64,000 nucleotides of DNA from Dehalogenimonas sp. W (GCF_037094495.1 NZ_CP146612.1:1178001-1242000), one strand, 5' to 3'; shown: positions 30,336 to 39,317, counted from the stretch's first letter. Numbers and translations are program-made. Notes: generated from the sequence alone by a model not told the origin.

Positions 30336-31316
30336 ATGCCTTGTACATTTTCACCGCTGAGTCCGGCGGAGCTTTCGGCGCGATGGGGCGGTGATATTAA
30401 CCTCAGCGCGCCTTTTCCGTTTGTCACTCCCGGGTGGCTAAACGTCTGGTGGCGCAATTTCGGAGCCGACGATGAACTCCTGCTGCTCCTGGCCGAAAAA
30501 GACGGCCAGGCCGTGGGCCTGGCGCCGCTCCGGCTGGCGGGCGGCACGGTGCGTTTTATCGGCAGTGCCGATGTTTGTGATTACCTGGATTTTGTAGTCC
30601 GTGAAGGCGGGGAAGACGATTTCTTTGCCGCCCTTTTGGATAATTTGGCTGCGGCCGGTGTAAAACAGCTGGAACTGGAAGCCCTGCGCCCGGATTCGGT
30701 TACCCTGAAGCATCTGCTGCCGCTGGCGCGGCAACGCGGCCTGCCGCTGGAACTGACCGATACCGATGTCACCCTGGAAATGGATCTTCCGGCAGACTGG
30801 GAAACCTATCTGCAAAGCCTGAGTTCGCATCAGCGTCACGAGATAAAGCGCAAAGGGCGGCGGCTGACCGAAGCCGTCGATGTCACATTTGACATAAAAG
30901 AACCTGACGATGTTCCGGCCGAGCTGGCGGCGCTGCTCCGGCTGCTCCGCATCAGCCGGAAAGACAAGGCCGAGTTCATGACCCTGGAGATGGAAGTTTT
31001 TTTCCGGGAACTGGCGGCGGCCATGGCTGATGGGGGCTGGCTGAGATTCGGGCACCTGCGGCTGAACGGGGACATTGTCGCCGCCGTCATGTGCTTTGAT
31101 TATAATAACACCCGCTACCTGTATAACAGCGGCTATGAGCCGGAACACTCCGGTCTCAGCGTCGGCTTGCTGTCCAAGGTTTATTCCATTCAGGATGCCG
31201 TGGAGCGCCGGATGCGGGTTTATGATTATCTTAAAGGTGCTGAAATATACAAGTACCATCTGGGCGGACAGGAGAAACCGATCAGTAATCTCAGGATTGA
31301 GTTAAATGGCGGATAA
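30336..31316 (+). CDS. GNAT/FemAB-like acetyltransferase (BioF2/CelD domain)
   Basis: 326 residues. The C-terminal half has the FemAB/BioF2-like acyltransferase fold seen in CelD-type proteins: SSHQRHEIKRKGRRL, GWLRFGHLRLNGDIVAAVMCF and YNSGYEPEHSGLSVG. The substrate is unknown. I prefer ATG 30336, which lies 7 nt after a -10; the upstream GTG 30300 is part of the -35. It overlaps the glycosyltransferase by 11 bases, so the acetyltransferase, glycosyltransferase and deacetylase form an operon. Confidence 0.82.
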   Translation: MPCTFSPLSPAELSARWGGDINLSAPFPFVTPGWLNVWWRNFGADDELLLLLAEKDGQAVGLAPLRLAGGTVRFIGSADVCDYLDFVVREGGEDDFFAALLDNLAAAGVKQLELEALRPDSVTLKHLLPLARQRGLPLELTDTDVTLEMDLPADWETYLQSLSSHQRHEIKRKGRRLTEAVDVTFDIKEPDDVPAELAALLRLLRISRKDKAEFMTLEMEVFFRELAAAMADGGWLRFGHLRLNGDIVAAVMCFDYNNTRYLYNSGYEPEHSGLSVGLLSKVYSIQDAVERRMRVYDYLKGAEIYKYHLGGQEKPISNLRIELNGG

Positions 31317-32541
31317 CAGCAAACTGAGTATCGCCATGTTGTCGGTACACAGTTGTCCGGTGGGGCAGCCCGGCGGGCGCGATACCGGCGGCATGAACGT
31401 CTATATCCGGGAAATGGCCGCCGCCCTGGGACGGCGGGGGCATCGTGTGGATATCTTTACCCGTGCCCATGACCCGCGGGACGCGGAGTCGGAGGCATTA
31501 GCCCCTGGTGTCCGCCTGGTCCATATCCGGGCGGGAGCCGTGGCAGAAATGGGCAAACTGACCCAGTTTAATAATCTGCCGGAATTTGAACGCAATCTCC
31601 ATGATTTTTGCCGCCGCGACTGCGCCGTCTATGACCTGATTCACTCCCACTACTGGCTGTCCGGTGAAGTCGGGCGCAAGCTGGCGGCTGAACTGGGCGT
31701 ACCGCATGTTTTCGCCTTCCACACCGTGGGGGCGGCCAAGGACGCCCTCGGCCTGGGTGCACCGGAACCGGGCTTGAGGCTGATAACCGAGGCTGAAATA
31801 GTCAACGACTGCCGCCGCATCATGTGCGGCACCTTGGGGGAGGCGGACTCGGTTATCCGTTATCATCAGGGGGCCGCGGACAAGGTCAGCGTGGTGCCGT
31901 GCGGGGTTGACTTGGGCTTGTTCCGGCCGCTGGATAAAACGGCGGCCCGGCACATATTGGGCCAACCCGAAGCCCCGACGGTGCTGTACGTCGGCCGGCT
32001 GGATAAACTCAAAGGCATTGACCGTTTGGTTGAGGCCGCGGCTTTGTTAAAAAATAAAAACTGTCGTCTGCTGGTGGTCGGCGGCGATGAACACAGCCGG
32101 GAGACTCTGGCCCGGCTGCGCCTTCAGGCTGAAGTTCTGGGCCTCGCTGACCGGGTGAGTTTTACCGGCGCGACGCCGCAGTCCCAGATGCCTTGGTATT
32201 ATGCCGCCGCCGATGTGGTCGCCGTGCCGTCTTACTCCGAGACCTTTGGTATGGTGGCTCTGGAAGCGGTCGCCTGCGGGACGCCGGTGGTTTCTGCTGA
32301 TGTCGGCGCCGCCCGGGATATTATTAAAGAAGGGATTTCCGGCTCCGTCACGCCGGATAACCTGCCGTCGTCATTAGCCCCGGCGCTGGATGACTGGTTA
32401 AATCGCCCGACAGTTGACCCGGAAATACTGCATTGCTCCATCAGTGATTTCAGCTGGGACGCGGTGGCTGTGCGGGTGGAGGCGGTTTTTGAATCACTGA
32501 TGGTTGCCAAAGAAGATACCGAGGTGTGTTTGAATGGATAG
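31306..32541 (+). CDS. MshA-like GT4 glycosyltransferase
   Basis: 411 residues of GT4 (GT-B fold). The N-terminus SVHSCPVGQPG...GGMNVYIREM closely recalls MshA, which joins GlcNAc to inositol phosphate in mycothiol synthesis. The C-terminal domain has VLYVGRLDKLKGIDRL and the sugar-nucleotide E-x7-E motif (ETFGMVALEA). Sucrose-phosphate-synthase-like or glycolipid roles are alternatives. It overlaps its neighbours on both sides (11 and 8 bases). The next gene encodes a PIG-L deacetylase, the MshB fold. Confidence 0.88.
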   Translation: MADNSKLSIAMLSVHSCPVGQPGGRDTGGMNVYIREMAAALGRRGHRVDIFTRAHDPRDAESEALAPGVRLVHIRAGAVAEMGKLTQFNNLPEFERNLHDFCRRDCAVYDLIHSHYWLSGEVGRKLAAELGVPHVFAFHTVGAAKDALGLGAPEPGLRLITEAEIVNDCRRIMCGTLGEADSVIRYHQGAADKVSVVPCGVDLGLFRPLDKTAARHILGQPEAPTVLYVGRLDKLKGIDRLVEAAALLKNKNCRLLVVGGDEHSRETLARLRLQAEVLGLADRVSFTGATPQSQMPWYYAAADVVAVPSYSETFGMVALEAVACGTPVVSADVGAARDIIKEGISGSVTPDNLPSSLAPALDDWLNRPTVDPEILHCSISDFSWDAVAVRVEAVFESLMVAKEDTEVCLNG

Positions 32542-33235
32542 TGTAAAACAAGCCGATGTACTGGTGGTGATGGCGCATCCGGATGACCCGGAGTTTTCCT
32601 CCGGCGGCACCATTGCCCGGCTGGCTGGCGAGGGCAAGCGGGTGGTCTATGTCATCTGTACCGCCGGAGACAAGGGCACGGATGACCGGCAGATGCCGCC
32701 GGCCCGGTTGGTGGCCATCCGCATGGAAGAACAGCGGGCAGCCGCCCGAACCCTCGGTGTTGAAGACGTTGTGTTTCTGGGAAATCCGGATCAGGGACTG
32801 GAAGCCACGCCGGAGTTGCGCAAAGAGCTGGTGCGGTTGATTCGCCTTTACCGGCCGGAACTGGTCATTACCCACTCGCCTTACCAGCGCTATATCTGGT
32901 GGCACCGGGATCACCGGCAGTGCGGTGAGGCAACTATGGACGCGGTCTTTCCCTATTCGCGGGATCATCTGGCGTATCCGGACCTGCTGGCCGCCGGTTA
33001 TGAGCCGCATAAGGTTGGAGAGGTCTGGCTGGCCGGGGCCGAGGATTCGGACTACCGCTCCGACATTGAAGGCTTTTTTGACCGCAAGGTTGAGGCCATC
33101 AAGTGCCACCGCAGTCAGGTGGGCGATGATTTTGCCGCCCGGCTGGATCGGATTAAAGCCCGGGCTTCCGCAGCCGCCGAAGGCGAAGAGTTTCTGCTGG
33201 CGGAATCGTTCAAGAAGATTGAGATACCGTGGTGA
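32534..33235 (+). CDS. PIG-L family deacetylase (MshB/BshB-like)
   Basis: 233 residues of the LmbE/PIG-L zinc-dependent N-acetylglucosamine deacetylase family. It shows MAHPDDPEFSSGGT (metal-binding H-P-D-D) and later THSPYQRYIWWHRDH. It would de-N-acetylate a GlcNAc conjugate made by the adjacent MshA-like enzyme; that pairing is an inference from position. Its start is inside the glycosyltransferase gene (8-base overlap). No cysteine ligase gene (MshC or BshC) is in the window. Confidence 0.88.
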   Translation: MDSVKQADVLVVMAHPDDPEFSSGGTIARLAGEGKRVVYVICTAGDKGTDDRQMPPARLVAIRMEEQRAAARTLGVEDVVFLGNPDQGLEATPELRKELVRLIRLYRPELVITHSPYQRYIWWHRDHRQCGEATMDAVFPYSRDHLAYPDLLAAGYEPHKVGEVWLAGAEDSDYRSDIEGFFDRKVEAIKCHRSQVGDDFAARLDRIKARASAAAEGEEFLLAESFKKIEIPW

Positions 33236-33311
33236 CCGCCTGAATTCCAAATCCAGATATCTTAATAACCAACAAATATTCCGGGAAAAGGCGACGCCGG
33301 TGCAGTAATCC

Positions 33312-33341
33312 TTGACTCATCCTTGTCATATTTCATATAAT
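33312..33341 (+). promoter_or_regulatory. Promoter of the tRNA cluster
   Basis: TTGACT (33312-33317), 18-nt spacer, TATAAT (33336-33341), about 54 bases before the first tRNA. Confidence 0.75.
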
Positions 33342-33394
33342 ATCTTTCTGTTTGTAAGCAGACCCGGTATTTCGTGCCGAAAAAACCGGATTCT

Positions 33395-33467
33395 GCCCGA
33401 GTGGCGCAATGGTAGCGCAACCGACTTGTAATCGGTAGGTTAGTGGGTTCGAATCCCCTCTCGGGCT
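33395..33467 (+). tRNA. tRNA-Thr (TGT)
   Basis: 73-base cloverleaf. Acceptor arms 33395-33401 and 33460-33466 pair fully, the T-loop is GGTTCGAATCC, and the anticodon loop CTTGTAA has TGT. CCA is not encoded. Confidence 0.95.
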
Positions 33468-33481
33468 CGGCTGTTGTACGT

Positions 33482-33566
33482 GGAGAGGTGCCGGAGTGGT
33501 TAATCGGAGCAGTCTGTAAAACTGCCGCTCGAAAGGGCTTCACTGGTTCGAATCCAGTCCTCTCCA
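33482..33566 (+). tRNA. tRNA-Tyr (GTA)
   Basis: 85-base class II tRNA with a long variable arm. Acceptor arms 33482-33488 and 33559-33565 (GGAGAGG/CCTCTCC), anticodon stem GCAGT/ACTGC with GTA. A run of seven T follows the discriminator base. CCA is not encoded. Confidence 0.95.
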
Positions 33567-33586
33567 GTTTTTTTATATTCGGCAGC

Positions 33587-33615
33587 TAGACAACGTAGCT
33601 GGTAATAACTATAAT
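33587..33615 (+). promoter_or_regulatory. Promoter of tRNA-Thr(GGT)-tuf
   Basis: TAGACA (33587-33592), 17-nt spacer, TATAAT (33610-33615), starting near 33622, just before the tRNA at 33625. Confidence 0.75.
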
Positions 33616-33624
33616 ACTAGGGTT

Positions 33625-33700
33625 GCCCACATAGCTCAGTCGGTAGAGCACGTTCTTGGTAAGAACGGGGTCATCGGTTCGAATCCGATTGTGGGCTCCA
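33625..33700 (+). tRNA. tRNA-Thr (GGT)
   Basis: 76 bases with CCA encoded at 33698-33700. Acceptor GCCCACA/TGTGGGC, anticodon stem CGTTC/GAACG with GGT. It lies 30 bases ahead of tuf and is probably co-transcribed with it. The Thr-Tyr-Thr-tuf order parallels thrU-tyrU-(glyT)-thrT-tufB of E. coli, without the Gly tRNA. Confidence 0.95.
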
Positions 33701-33730
33701 GACGAGAAATTAATAAGGGGGAAAATATAA

Positions 33731-34933
33731 ATGGCTAAACAGAAATTTGATCGCTCTAAACCGCATGCCAACGTTGGCACCATCGGTCACGTTGACCATG
33801 GCAAGACCACGCTGACCGCCGCCATCACCACCGTGCTGGCCGCCGCCGGCCTGGCTCAGAAGCGCAGCTTTGATTCCATTGACAATGCGCCGGAAGAAAA
33901 AGCCCGCGGTATGACCATCGCCATCTCTCATGTTGAGTACGAGACGGCCAACCGTCACTATGCTCACATTGACTGCCCCGGCCATGCCGACTTTGTCAAG
34001 AACATGATCACCGGTGCCGCCCAGATGGACGGTGCCATCCTGGTGGTCAGCGCTCCCGACGGTCCCATGCCGCAGACCCGCGAGCATGTACTGCTGGCGC
34101 GTCAGGTCCAGGTGCCGGCCATTGTGGTCGCCCTGAACAAAGTGGACATCATGGAAGATGAAGAACTGCTGGAGCTGGTGGAGCTTGAAGTTCGCGAACT
34201 GCTGAACAAATACAAGTTCCCCGGTGATGACACTCCGGTCATGCGCGTGGCCGCCGTCAAGGCGCTGGAATGTGCCTGCGGCAAGCAGGAGTGTGAATGG
34301 TGCGGCCGCATCCTGAAACTGATGGATGCTGTTGATACCTTTATTCCCATGCCGGAACGCCCCAAGGACAAGCCGTTCCTGATGCAGGTAGAAGATGTCT
34401 TTTCCATCAAAGGCCGCGGCACCGTGGCCACCGGTCGGGTTGACCGCGGTGTAGTCAAGGTCGGCGATGAAGTTGAAATCGTTGGTCTGCACCATGACAC
34501 CCGCAAGGTTGTTGTCACCGGTGTGGAAATGTTCCACAAACTGCTGGACAGCGCCGAGCCCGGCGATGCCGTCGGTCTGTTGCTCCGCGGTGTTGAACGC
34601 ACCGATATTGAGCGCGGCCAGGTGATGGCCAAGCCCGGCTCCATCAAGCCGCACACTAAAGCCGAAGCCGAGGTCTATGTTCTGTCCAAGGACGAAGGTG
34701 GTCGCCACACTCCGTTCTTCAACGGTTACAAGCCCCAGTTCTACATCGGCACCACCGATGTCACCGGCAACATTGAGCTGCCGGCCGGCGTGGAGATGGT
34801 GATGCCTGGCGATAACGTCAAGATGAAGGTCAACTTAATCTACCCGGTTGCAATGGAAAAGGGTCTTCGGTTCGCCATCCGCGAAGGTGGCCGCACCGTA
34901 GGCGCCGGCGCCATCACCGAAATTCTGGAGTAA
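33731..34933 (+). CDS. tuf: Elongation factor Tu
   Basis: 400 residues. GTP-binding motifs GHVDHGKT (residues 19-26), DCPGH and NKVD, followed by two beta-barrel domains ending [11 protein letters not shown]. It carries aminoacyl-tRNA to the ribosome. GGGGGAAA lies before ATG 33731. It heads a run of translation and secretion genes (rpmG, secE, nusG, rplK, rplA). Confidence 0.99.
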   Translation: MAKQKFDRSKPHANVGTIGHVDHGKTTLTAAITTVLAAAGLAQKRSFDSIDNAPEEKARGMTIAISHVEYETANRHYAHIDCPGHADFVKNMITGAAQMDGAILVVSAPDGPMPQTREHVLLARQVQVPAIVVALNKVDIMEDEELLELVELEVRELLNKYKFPGDDTPVMRVAAVKALECACGKQECEWCGRILKLMDAVDTFIPMPERPKDKPFLMQVEDVFSIKGRGTVATGRVDRGVVKVGDEVEIVGLHHDTRKVVVTGVEMFHKLLDSAEPGDAVGLLLRGVERTDIERGQVMAKPGSIKPHTKAEAEVYVLSKDEGGRHTPFFNGYKPQFYIGTTDVTGNIELPAGVEMVMPGDNVKMKVNLIYPVAMEKGLRFAIREGGRTVGAGAITEILE

Positions 34934-34934
34934 T

Positions 34935-35099
34935 ATGGCTAAGACAGAAAACCGGATCGTAATTACTTTTGCCTGCACCGAGTGCAGCGAGAGAGTATAT
35001 ACGTCGTCCAAAAACAAGCGCAATGACGCTCGGCGTCTGGAGATTAATAAGTATTGTCCCCGCTGCCGGACTCATCATTTGTTTCGGGAGACTAAGTGA
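34935..35099 (+). CDS. rpmG: 50S ribosomal protein L33
   Basis: 54 residues, zinc-binding (C+) form: [19 protein letters not shown], then [18 protein letters not shown] one base after the tuf stop, with GGAG in the end of tuf. Its TGA overlaps the secE GTG. Confidence 0.97.
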   Translation: MAKTENRIVITFACTECSERVYTSSKNKRNDARRLEINKYCPRCRTHHLFRETK

Positions 35100-35350
35100 C
35101 GGGACAATTGCGAAAGCAAGCCATGTCAAAAACAAATGCCAAGCCGCCGGCTAACAAGCCGGCGGCTGCGGCCAGGCCTGGTTTTTTCGGCAATATCATT
35201 GCTGAACTGAAAAAGGTTACCTGGCCGACTCGGGATGAAATAAGAAAGCTGACCGTAATGGTATTGGTCGTGGCCTTTTCCGTCGGGCTGGTGCTCGGCG
35301 TACTGGACTATGGCCTGTCCTACCTGGTGGATAACTTCCTGCTGAAATAG
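35096..35350 (+). CDS. secE: Preprotein translocase subunit SecE
   Basis: 84 residues. A basic N-terminal tail, then the SecE signature [13 protein letters not shown] and one C-terminal membrane helix (about residues 55-77). GTG 35096 overlaps the rpmG stop and follows GGGAG. ATG 35123 is an in-frame alternative with a weaker site. Confidence 0.95.
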   Translation: MTGQLRKQAMSKTNAKPPANKPAAAARPGFFGNIIAELKKVTWPTRDEIRKLTVMVLVVAFSVGLVLGVLDYGLSYLVDNFLLK

Positions 35351-35383
35351 CGGGATGCGGTTGGTAACAGGCGCAAGCCGAAG

Positions 35384-35926
35384 GTGCTGGTATTGACGGA
35401 AAACGATAGAAAATGGTACGTGGTTCATACTTATTCCGGTCATGAAGAACGGGTGAGAAAGAACCTGGGCGAAAGAATTCAGACGCTGGATCTGGGCGAG
35501 GAAATCTGCCGCGTGGAAGTCCCCACCGAAGAAGAGGTGGAGGTCAAAAACGGTCTGCGGCGGACCATCCGGCGTAAGATTTTGCCTGGCTACGTCATTG
35601 TTCAAATGTTGATGACTGACCAGAACTGGAATATCGTTCGCAATACACCCGGTGTGACCGGGTTTGTCGGCACGGCCGGCAAACCGACGCCGCTTAAGCC
35701 CCATGAAGTTGACCGCATCATTACCCAGATGGAGGCGGAAGCCCCGCGGGTGAAGGTCGGCTTTAAGAAAGGCCAGAGCGTCCGGGTGGTTGACGGGCCG
35801 TTCGTTGACTTCATCGGTATGGTGGACGAGGTCCACGCCGACAAGGGCAAGGTTAAGGTATTGCTTTCACTGTTCGGTCGGGAAACCCCGGTGGAACTGG
35901 ACTTTTTACAGGTGGAGAAGCTCTAA
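35384..35926 (+). CDS. nusG: Transcription termination/antitermination protein NusG
   Basis: 180 residues: the NGN domain begins KWYVVHTYSGHEERVRKNL and contains KILPGYVIVQM and NTPGVTGFVG; the C-terminal KOW domain has GQSVRVVDGPFVDFIGMVDEV. It binds RNA polymerase and links it to Rho or the ribosome. The start is GTG 35384 or the TTG at 35393, which has AAGGTG 7-8 nt upstream; the difference is three residues. Confidence 0.97.
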   Translation: MLVLTENDRKWYVVHTYSGHEERVRKNLGERIQTLDLGEEICRVEVPTEEEVEVKNGLRRTIRRKILPGYVIVQMLMTDQNWNIVRNTPGVTGFVGTAGKPTPLKPHEVDRIITQMEAEAPRVKVGFKKGQSVRVVDGPFVDFIGMVDEVHADKGKVKVLLSLFGRETPVELDFLQVEKL

Positions 35927-35958
35927 GAGAGTTACTCCCGGATTCAAGGAGATAGGCT

Positions 35959-36381
35959 TTGGCTAAGAAAATTAAAGCAATTATTAAATTGCAGATTCCC
36001 GCCGGTAAGGCTAATCCGGCACCGCCCATCGGTCCGGCGCTTGGTCAGCATGGCGTCAACATCATGGGTTTCTGTAAGGAATACAATGAGCGCACCGCTT
36101 CTATGGAAGGCACCGTGGTGCCGGTGGAGATTACCGTCTTTGATGACCGGTCTTTCACCTTCATCACCAAGACCCCGCCGGCCGCCGACCTGCTGAAGAA
36201 AGCCGCAGGCGTCCCCAAGGGTGCCACCAGTCCCGGTCAGGGTGCCCCCATTGTGATATCCCGCGCCAAGGTGCGCGAAATCGCTGAATTGAAAATGAAA
36301 GATCTCAACGCCGTTGATGTGGAAGGCGCCGTGCGTATTATCGCCGGTTCCGCCCGCAGCATGGGGATAAAGGTAGAATAA
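35959..36381 (+). CDS. rplK: 50S ribosomal protein L11
   Basis: 140 residues with [25 protein letters not shown] at the start (written here in two parts in the family signature) and SARSMGIKV at the end. TTG start at 35959, preceded by AAGGAGATAGG. Confidence 0.98.
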   Translation: MAKKIKAIIKLQIPAGKANPAPPIGPALGQHGVNIMGFCKEYNERTASMEGTVVPVEITVFDDRSFTFITKTPPAADLLKKAAGVPKGATSPGQGAPIVISRAKVREIAELKMKDLNAVDVEGAVRIIAGSARSMGIKVE

Positions 36382-36382
36382 T

Positions 36383-37096
36383 ATGGCAGACCATGGAAAA
36401 AGATTTGAAGCAGTAGAAAAGCTGGTGGAATCCGGCAAAGATTACACGGCCGCTGAGGCCGTTGCACTGGCCAAACAGGCCGCCACCTGTAAATTTGATG
36501 AGACCGTAGAGATGCACCTCAAGATGGGACTTGACCCGCGTAACTCTGCTCAGGTAGTCCGGGGCGTGGCGCTGATGCCGCACGGGTTGGGCAAGCAGGT
36601 GCGGGTGTTGGTTTTCGCTCAGGGCGATGCCGAAAAAATTGCCCGGGACGCCGGTGCCGATATTGTCGGCGGCGACGACCTGGTGGAAAAGATCGCCGGC
36701 GGCTGGCTGGAGTTTGATGTCGCCATCGCCACGCCGGAAATGATGGGTAAAGTCGGTAAACTGGGTAAGTCGCTCGGCCGCAAGGGGTTGATGCCTAATC
36801 CCAAGGCCGGCACCGTGGTACCCGCTTCCGATCTGCCGCAAACCATCAAGGAAGCCCGCATGGGCCGGGTGGAATTCAAGCTGGATCGGACTGCCATCAT
36901 TCACGTTATCCTGGGTAAAGCCAGTTTTGAAGAAGAAAAACTGGTGGGCAATATGACGTCACTGATGGAAGCGATAGTGCGTGCCAAGCCCGCCGCAGCC
37001 AAAGGGCAGTACATTAAGAGTGCTTTCCTGACCACTACCATGGGCCCCGGCATTAAGCTGGATATGCGCTCCATCATGTCTCTTGCTGGGGTCTAG
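36383..37096 (+). CDS. rplA: 50S ribosomal protein L1
   Basis: 237 residues with GKSLGRKGLMPNPKAGTV and KRFEAVEKLVE-type helices near the start. ATG 36383 lies one base after the rplK stop. Followed by the L10 promoter and leader. Confidence 0.98.
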   Translation: MADHGKRFEAVEKLVESGKDYTAAEAVALAKQAATCKFDETVEMHLKMGLDPRNSAQVVRGVALMPHGLGKQVRVLVFAQGDAEKIARDAGADIVGGDDLVEKIAGGWLEFDVAIATPEMMGKVGKLGKSLGRKGLMPNPKAGTVVPASDLPQTIKEARMGRVEFKLDRTAIIHVILGKASFEEEKLVGNMTSLMEAIVRAKPAAAKGQYIKSAFLTTTMGPGIKLDMRSIMSLAGV

Positions 37097-37102
37097 TGTC
37101 GC

Positions 37103-37131
37103 TTGCGTCTCACACCGCAGGATGCTAAGAT
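37103..37131 (+). promoter_or_regulatory. Promoter of rplJL
   Basis: TTGCGT (37103-37108), 17-nt spacer, TAAGAT (37126-37131), starting near 37138 at the beginning of the L10 leader. Confidence 0.65.
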
Positions 37132-37137
37132 AACCTG

Positions 37138-37262
37138 AATTAACAATTTAATATCCGGAGACAGCCGGCGTCCCTTTGAGGACTTAATTAATGCCCGCCG
37201 AGGAAACAGAGAGCCGATAACGGTTTTTTAAGAGTCCTTGCGCGTGCGAGGACTTTTTTTAT
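37138..37262 (+). ncRNA. Ribosomal protein L10 leader with attenuator
   Basis: The segment has the L10-leader features GGAGACAGCCGGCG and GCCGAGGAAACAG, followed by a terminator (stem 37233-37241 with 37246-37254, GCGT loop, then T run to 37261). Bound by L10(L12)4, it would terminate transcription of rplJL when the protein is in excess. It fits the established autoregulatory element by sequence and position. Confidence 0.88.
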
Positions 37263-37283
37263 TTCTGAAGAGAGGTTAGAAGT

Positions 37284-37826
37284 ATGGTAAATGCCAAAGT
37301 TAAGCTGAAAAAACAGCAAACAATTGATGAGCTGCAAAAGATCATCGCTGAATCCAGCGTAGCCATCATCACCAATTACCGTGGTGTCAGCACCGCTGAA
37401 CTCACCGGTTTACGCGGCAAACTGCGCCAGTCCAGCGTCGGTTACAAAGTGGTCAAAAACACGCTGGTTAAAAGCGCCGCTGCCGGTGCCGGTAAGGACA
37501 ACCTGACGGCGCTGTTAGACGGGCCGATTGCCTTGTCCTGGGGCTACGGTGAGGATGTTACCGGGCCGGCCAAACTGCTACTGGAACACATCACCAAATC
37601 CAAGTCCGTAATGACTGTGGAGGGCGGTTTTCTCGGCTCTCGCGCCTTGTCCGCTGAGGATGTGACCACCCTGTCCAAACTGCCGTCAAAAGAGATTCTG
37701 GTGGCTAAGGTGCTGGGCGGTATTCAAGCCCCGCTCTACAAACTGGTCGGTACCCTTAACGCGCCCATTCAGGGTTTGGTGACTGTGTTGAACGGCCACC
37801 TGAAGCAATTAGAAGAAGCCAAATAA
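37284..37826 (+). CDS. rplJ: 50S ribosomal protein L10
   Basis: 180 residues: [19 protein letters not shown], then [13 protein letters not shown], and a C-terminal helix region that binds L12. AGAGAGG precedes ATG 37284. Regulated by the leader just upstream. Confidence 0.98.
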   Translation: MVNAKVKLKKQQTIDELQKIIAESSVAIITNYRGVSTAELTGLRGKLRQSSVGYKVVKNTLVKSAAAGAGKDNLTALLDGPIALSWGYGEDVTGPAKLLLEHITKSKSVMTVEGGFLGSRALSAEDVTTLSKLPSKEILVAKVLGGIQAPLYKLVGTLNAPIQGLVTVLNGHLKQLEEAK

Positions 37827-37858
37827 ATTTAGAAAATATTAACGGAGGAATTACAGAA

Positions 37859-38236
37859 ATGGCTGTTAAAGAAATCATCGCTCAAATCAAGGAACTCAAC
37901 GTCATGGACCTGGCCGATCTGGTCAAGGCTCTGGAAGAAGAATTCGGCGTCAGTGCCGCGGTTCCCATGGCTGCTGCGGCGGCCCCGGCTGGCGGCGGCG
38001 AGGCTGCTGCCCCTGCTGAAGAGCAGACCGAATTTGATGTCATTCTGAAAGACATCGGCGCCAATAAGATCAACGTCATCCGGGTTGTTCGCGAACTGAC
38101 CGGCCTGGGACTCAAAGAGTCCAAGGAAATGGTTGAAGCCGCTCCCAAAGCAGTCAAGGAAGCTGTCAGCAAGGAAGAAGCTGCCAGCGTTAAAGAGAAG
38201 CTGGAAGCTGCCGGCGCCACCGTCGAAGTTAAATAG
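37859..38236 (+). CDS. rplL: 50S ribosomal protein L7/L12
   Basis: 125 residues: N-terminal dimer domain ([12 protein letters not shown]), an Ala/Gly-rich hinge, and the C-terminal domain ([21 protein letters not shown]). GGAGG precedes the ATG. rpoB, which usually follows, is absent; a strong terminator follows instead. Confidence 0.98.
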   Translation: MAVKEIIAQIKELNVMDLADLVKALEEEFGVSAAVPMAAAAAPAGGGEAAAPAEEQTEFDVILKDIGANKINVIRVVRELTGLGLKESKEMVEAAPKAVKEAVSKEEAASVKEKLEAAGATVEVK

Positions 38237-38255
38237 TCTTAAATCACGTAGAAAA

Positions 38256-38287
38256 AAAGGGAACCCGCCGGAAGGCGGGTTCCCTTT
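38256..38287 (+). terminator. Terminator after rplL
   Basis: Perfect 14-bp arms (38256-38269 and 38274-38287, AAAGGGAACCCGCC and its complement) with a GGAA loop and a T-rich tail. Confidence 0.9.
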
Positions 38288-38311
38288 GTGTGTTTAAACA
38301 GGGAGGCGGAA

Positions 38312-39181
38312 TTACTGCTGTCGGACGATGAGCAACGGCAGTTCGCTCTCTGCCAGAAGTTTGTGGGTGATTGATTTTGCCCGCCAGGTGGACACCACCG
38401 AGGCCGTCGCCATGACCACCATATCGGCCCCAAGCACCCTGGCCGCAGCGGCAATCAGGCGGGATGAATCGTCGCCGATGTCTACCCGTGTGTCGGCATC
38501 AAGCCCCTCCAACCGGAGTTTGCGGGCTAGTTGTTCCAGGTAATCCCCGGTTTTTTCCTGTTCTTTGACTGATACTTCCCGGTCATACAGACCACGGTCG
38601 CCGACCAGGTCTGATTCCGGTTCGGCATCGTAAACTTCCCTGACCATGCTGAATAGGGTGATTTCTCCGTCATCAACCCGGGCCAGTGCCACCGCCGGCG
38701 CCAGAGCTTGTTCCGAGCCGGCGCTGCCGTCCAGCGGGACCAGAATTTGGTTAAACAGCGGTCGGCCGCCATCCGGCGTATGGGGCGGCACCAGCATGGC
38801 CGGGCAGCCCACCAACCGGAAAACGTCGTCAAAGAGTGACGTTGTCTGACGCTGAGTGGTACTGGAACCTTCCCGCACCATGACAACCAGGTCAATCCCG
38901 TTGTTGGCCACATAGTTTTGGATAACCTCGGTCGGCTGACCGAATTGAGTTACAGCGGTCACCGCCGGCAGTGCGCCGTCGCCGGTGAGGTCGGCAGCGA
39001 TTATTTCCGCCCGTTTCTCCAGGTACAGCCGATGCATGGTATGGTGCAGGTGATGGCTTTCATCACAGGCATGTAGCAGTACCAACTCGGCCCCGGTCCG
39101 GCGGGCCAGGGCTTCTCCGTAAGGAATCACGGCTTCAGCCAGGTCTGAACCATCCAACGGCAGCAGAATTTTCTTAAACAT
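38312..39181 (-). CDS. Universal stress protein, two domains, ATP motif lost
   Basis: 289 residues with two UspA-fold domains beginning LLPLDGSDLAEA and LVPLDGSAGSEQ. Unlike the paralogue at 10828, neither domain keeps the G-x2-G-x9-G-S/T nucleotide motif: the second reads VVMATASVVSTWRAKSITHK and the first MVREGSSTTQRQ. It may therefore bind no ATP. It is convergent with rplL, with the terminator between. Confidence 0.88.
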   Translation of the reverse strand: MFKKILLPLDGSDLAEAVIPYGEALARRTGAELVLLHACDESHHLHHTMHRLYLEKRAEIIAADLTGDGALPAVTAVTQFGQPTEVIQNYVANNGIDLVVMVREGSSTTQRQTTSLFDDVFRLVGCPAMLVPPHTPDGGRPLFNQILVPLDGSAGSEQALAPAVALARVDDGEITLFSMVREVYDAEPESDLVGDRGLYDREVSVKEQEKTGDYLEQLARKLRLEGLDADTRVDIGDDSSRLIAAAARVLGADMVVMATASVVSTWRAKSITHKLLAESELPLLIVRQQ

Positions 39182-39279
39182 TCAGTCTCCTTTTTAAGAG
39201 GTTGTTTCAGGATACCTTTTTGGCGCCAATGCGTCAATTTGTCCGGAACCGATATCCATATTACCGCCTCTTCGGCTGT

Positions 39280-39308
39280 TTGAAACTGGCGTTATGAGGT
39301 GTTACACT
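39280..39308 (+). promoter_or_regulatory. Promoter of coaE
   Basis: TTGAAA (39280-39285), 17-nt spacer, TACACT (39303-39308), 9 nt before ATG 39318. Leader is at most a few bases. Confidence 0.6.
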
Positions 39309-39317
39309 CAAGCCCTT

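Noticed and set aside
30438-31259. 273-codon minus-strand ORF opposite the acetyltransferase
   Set aside because: Shadow frame; no start signal and no family features.
33710-34708. 332-codon minus-strand ORF opposite tuf
   Set aside because: Shadow frame of EF-Tu produced by its strong codon bias; no known domain.
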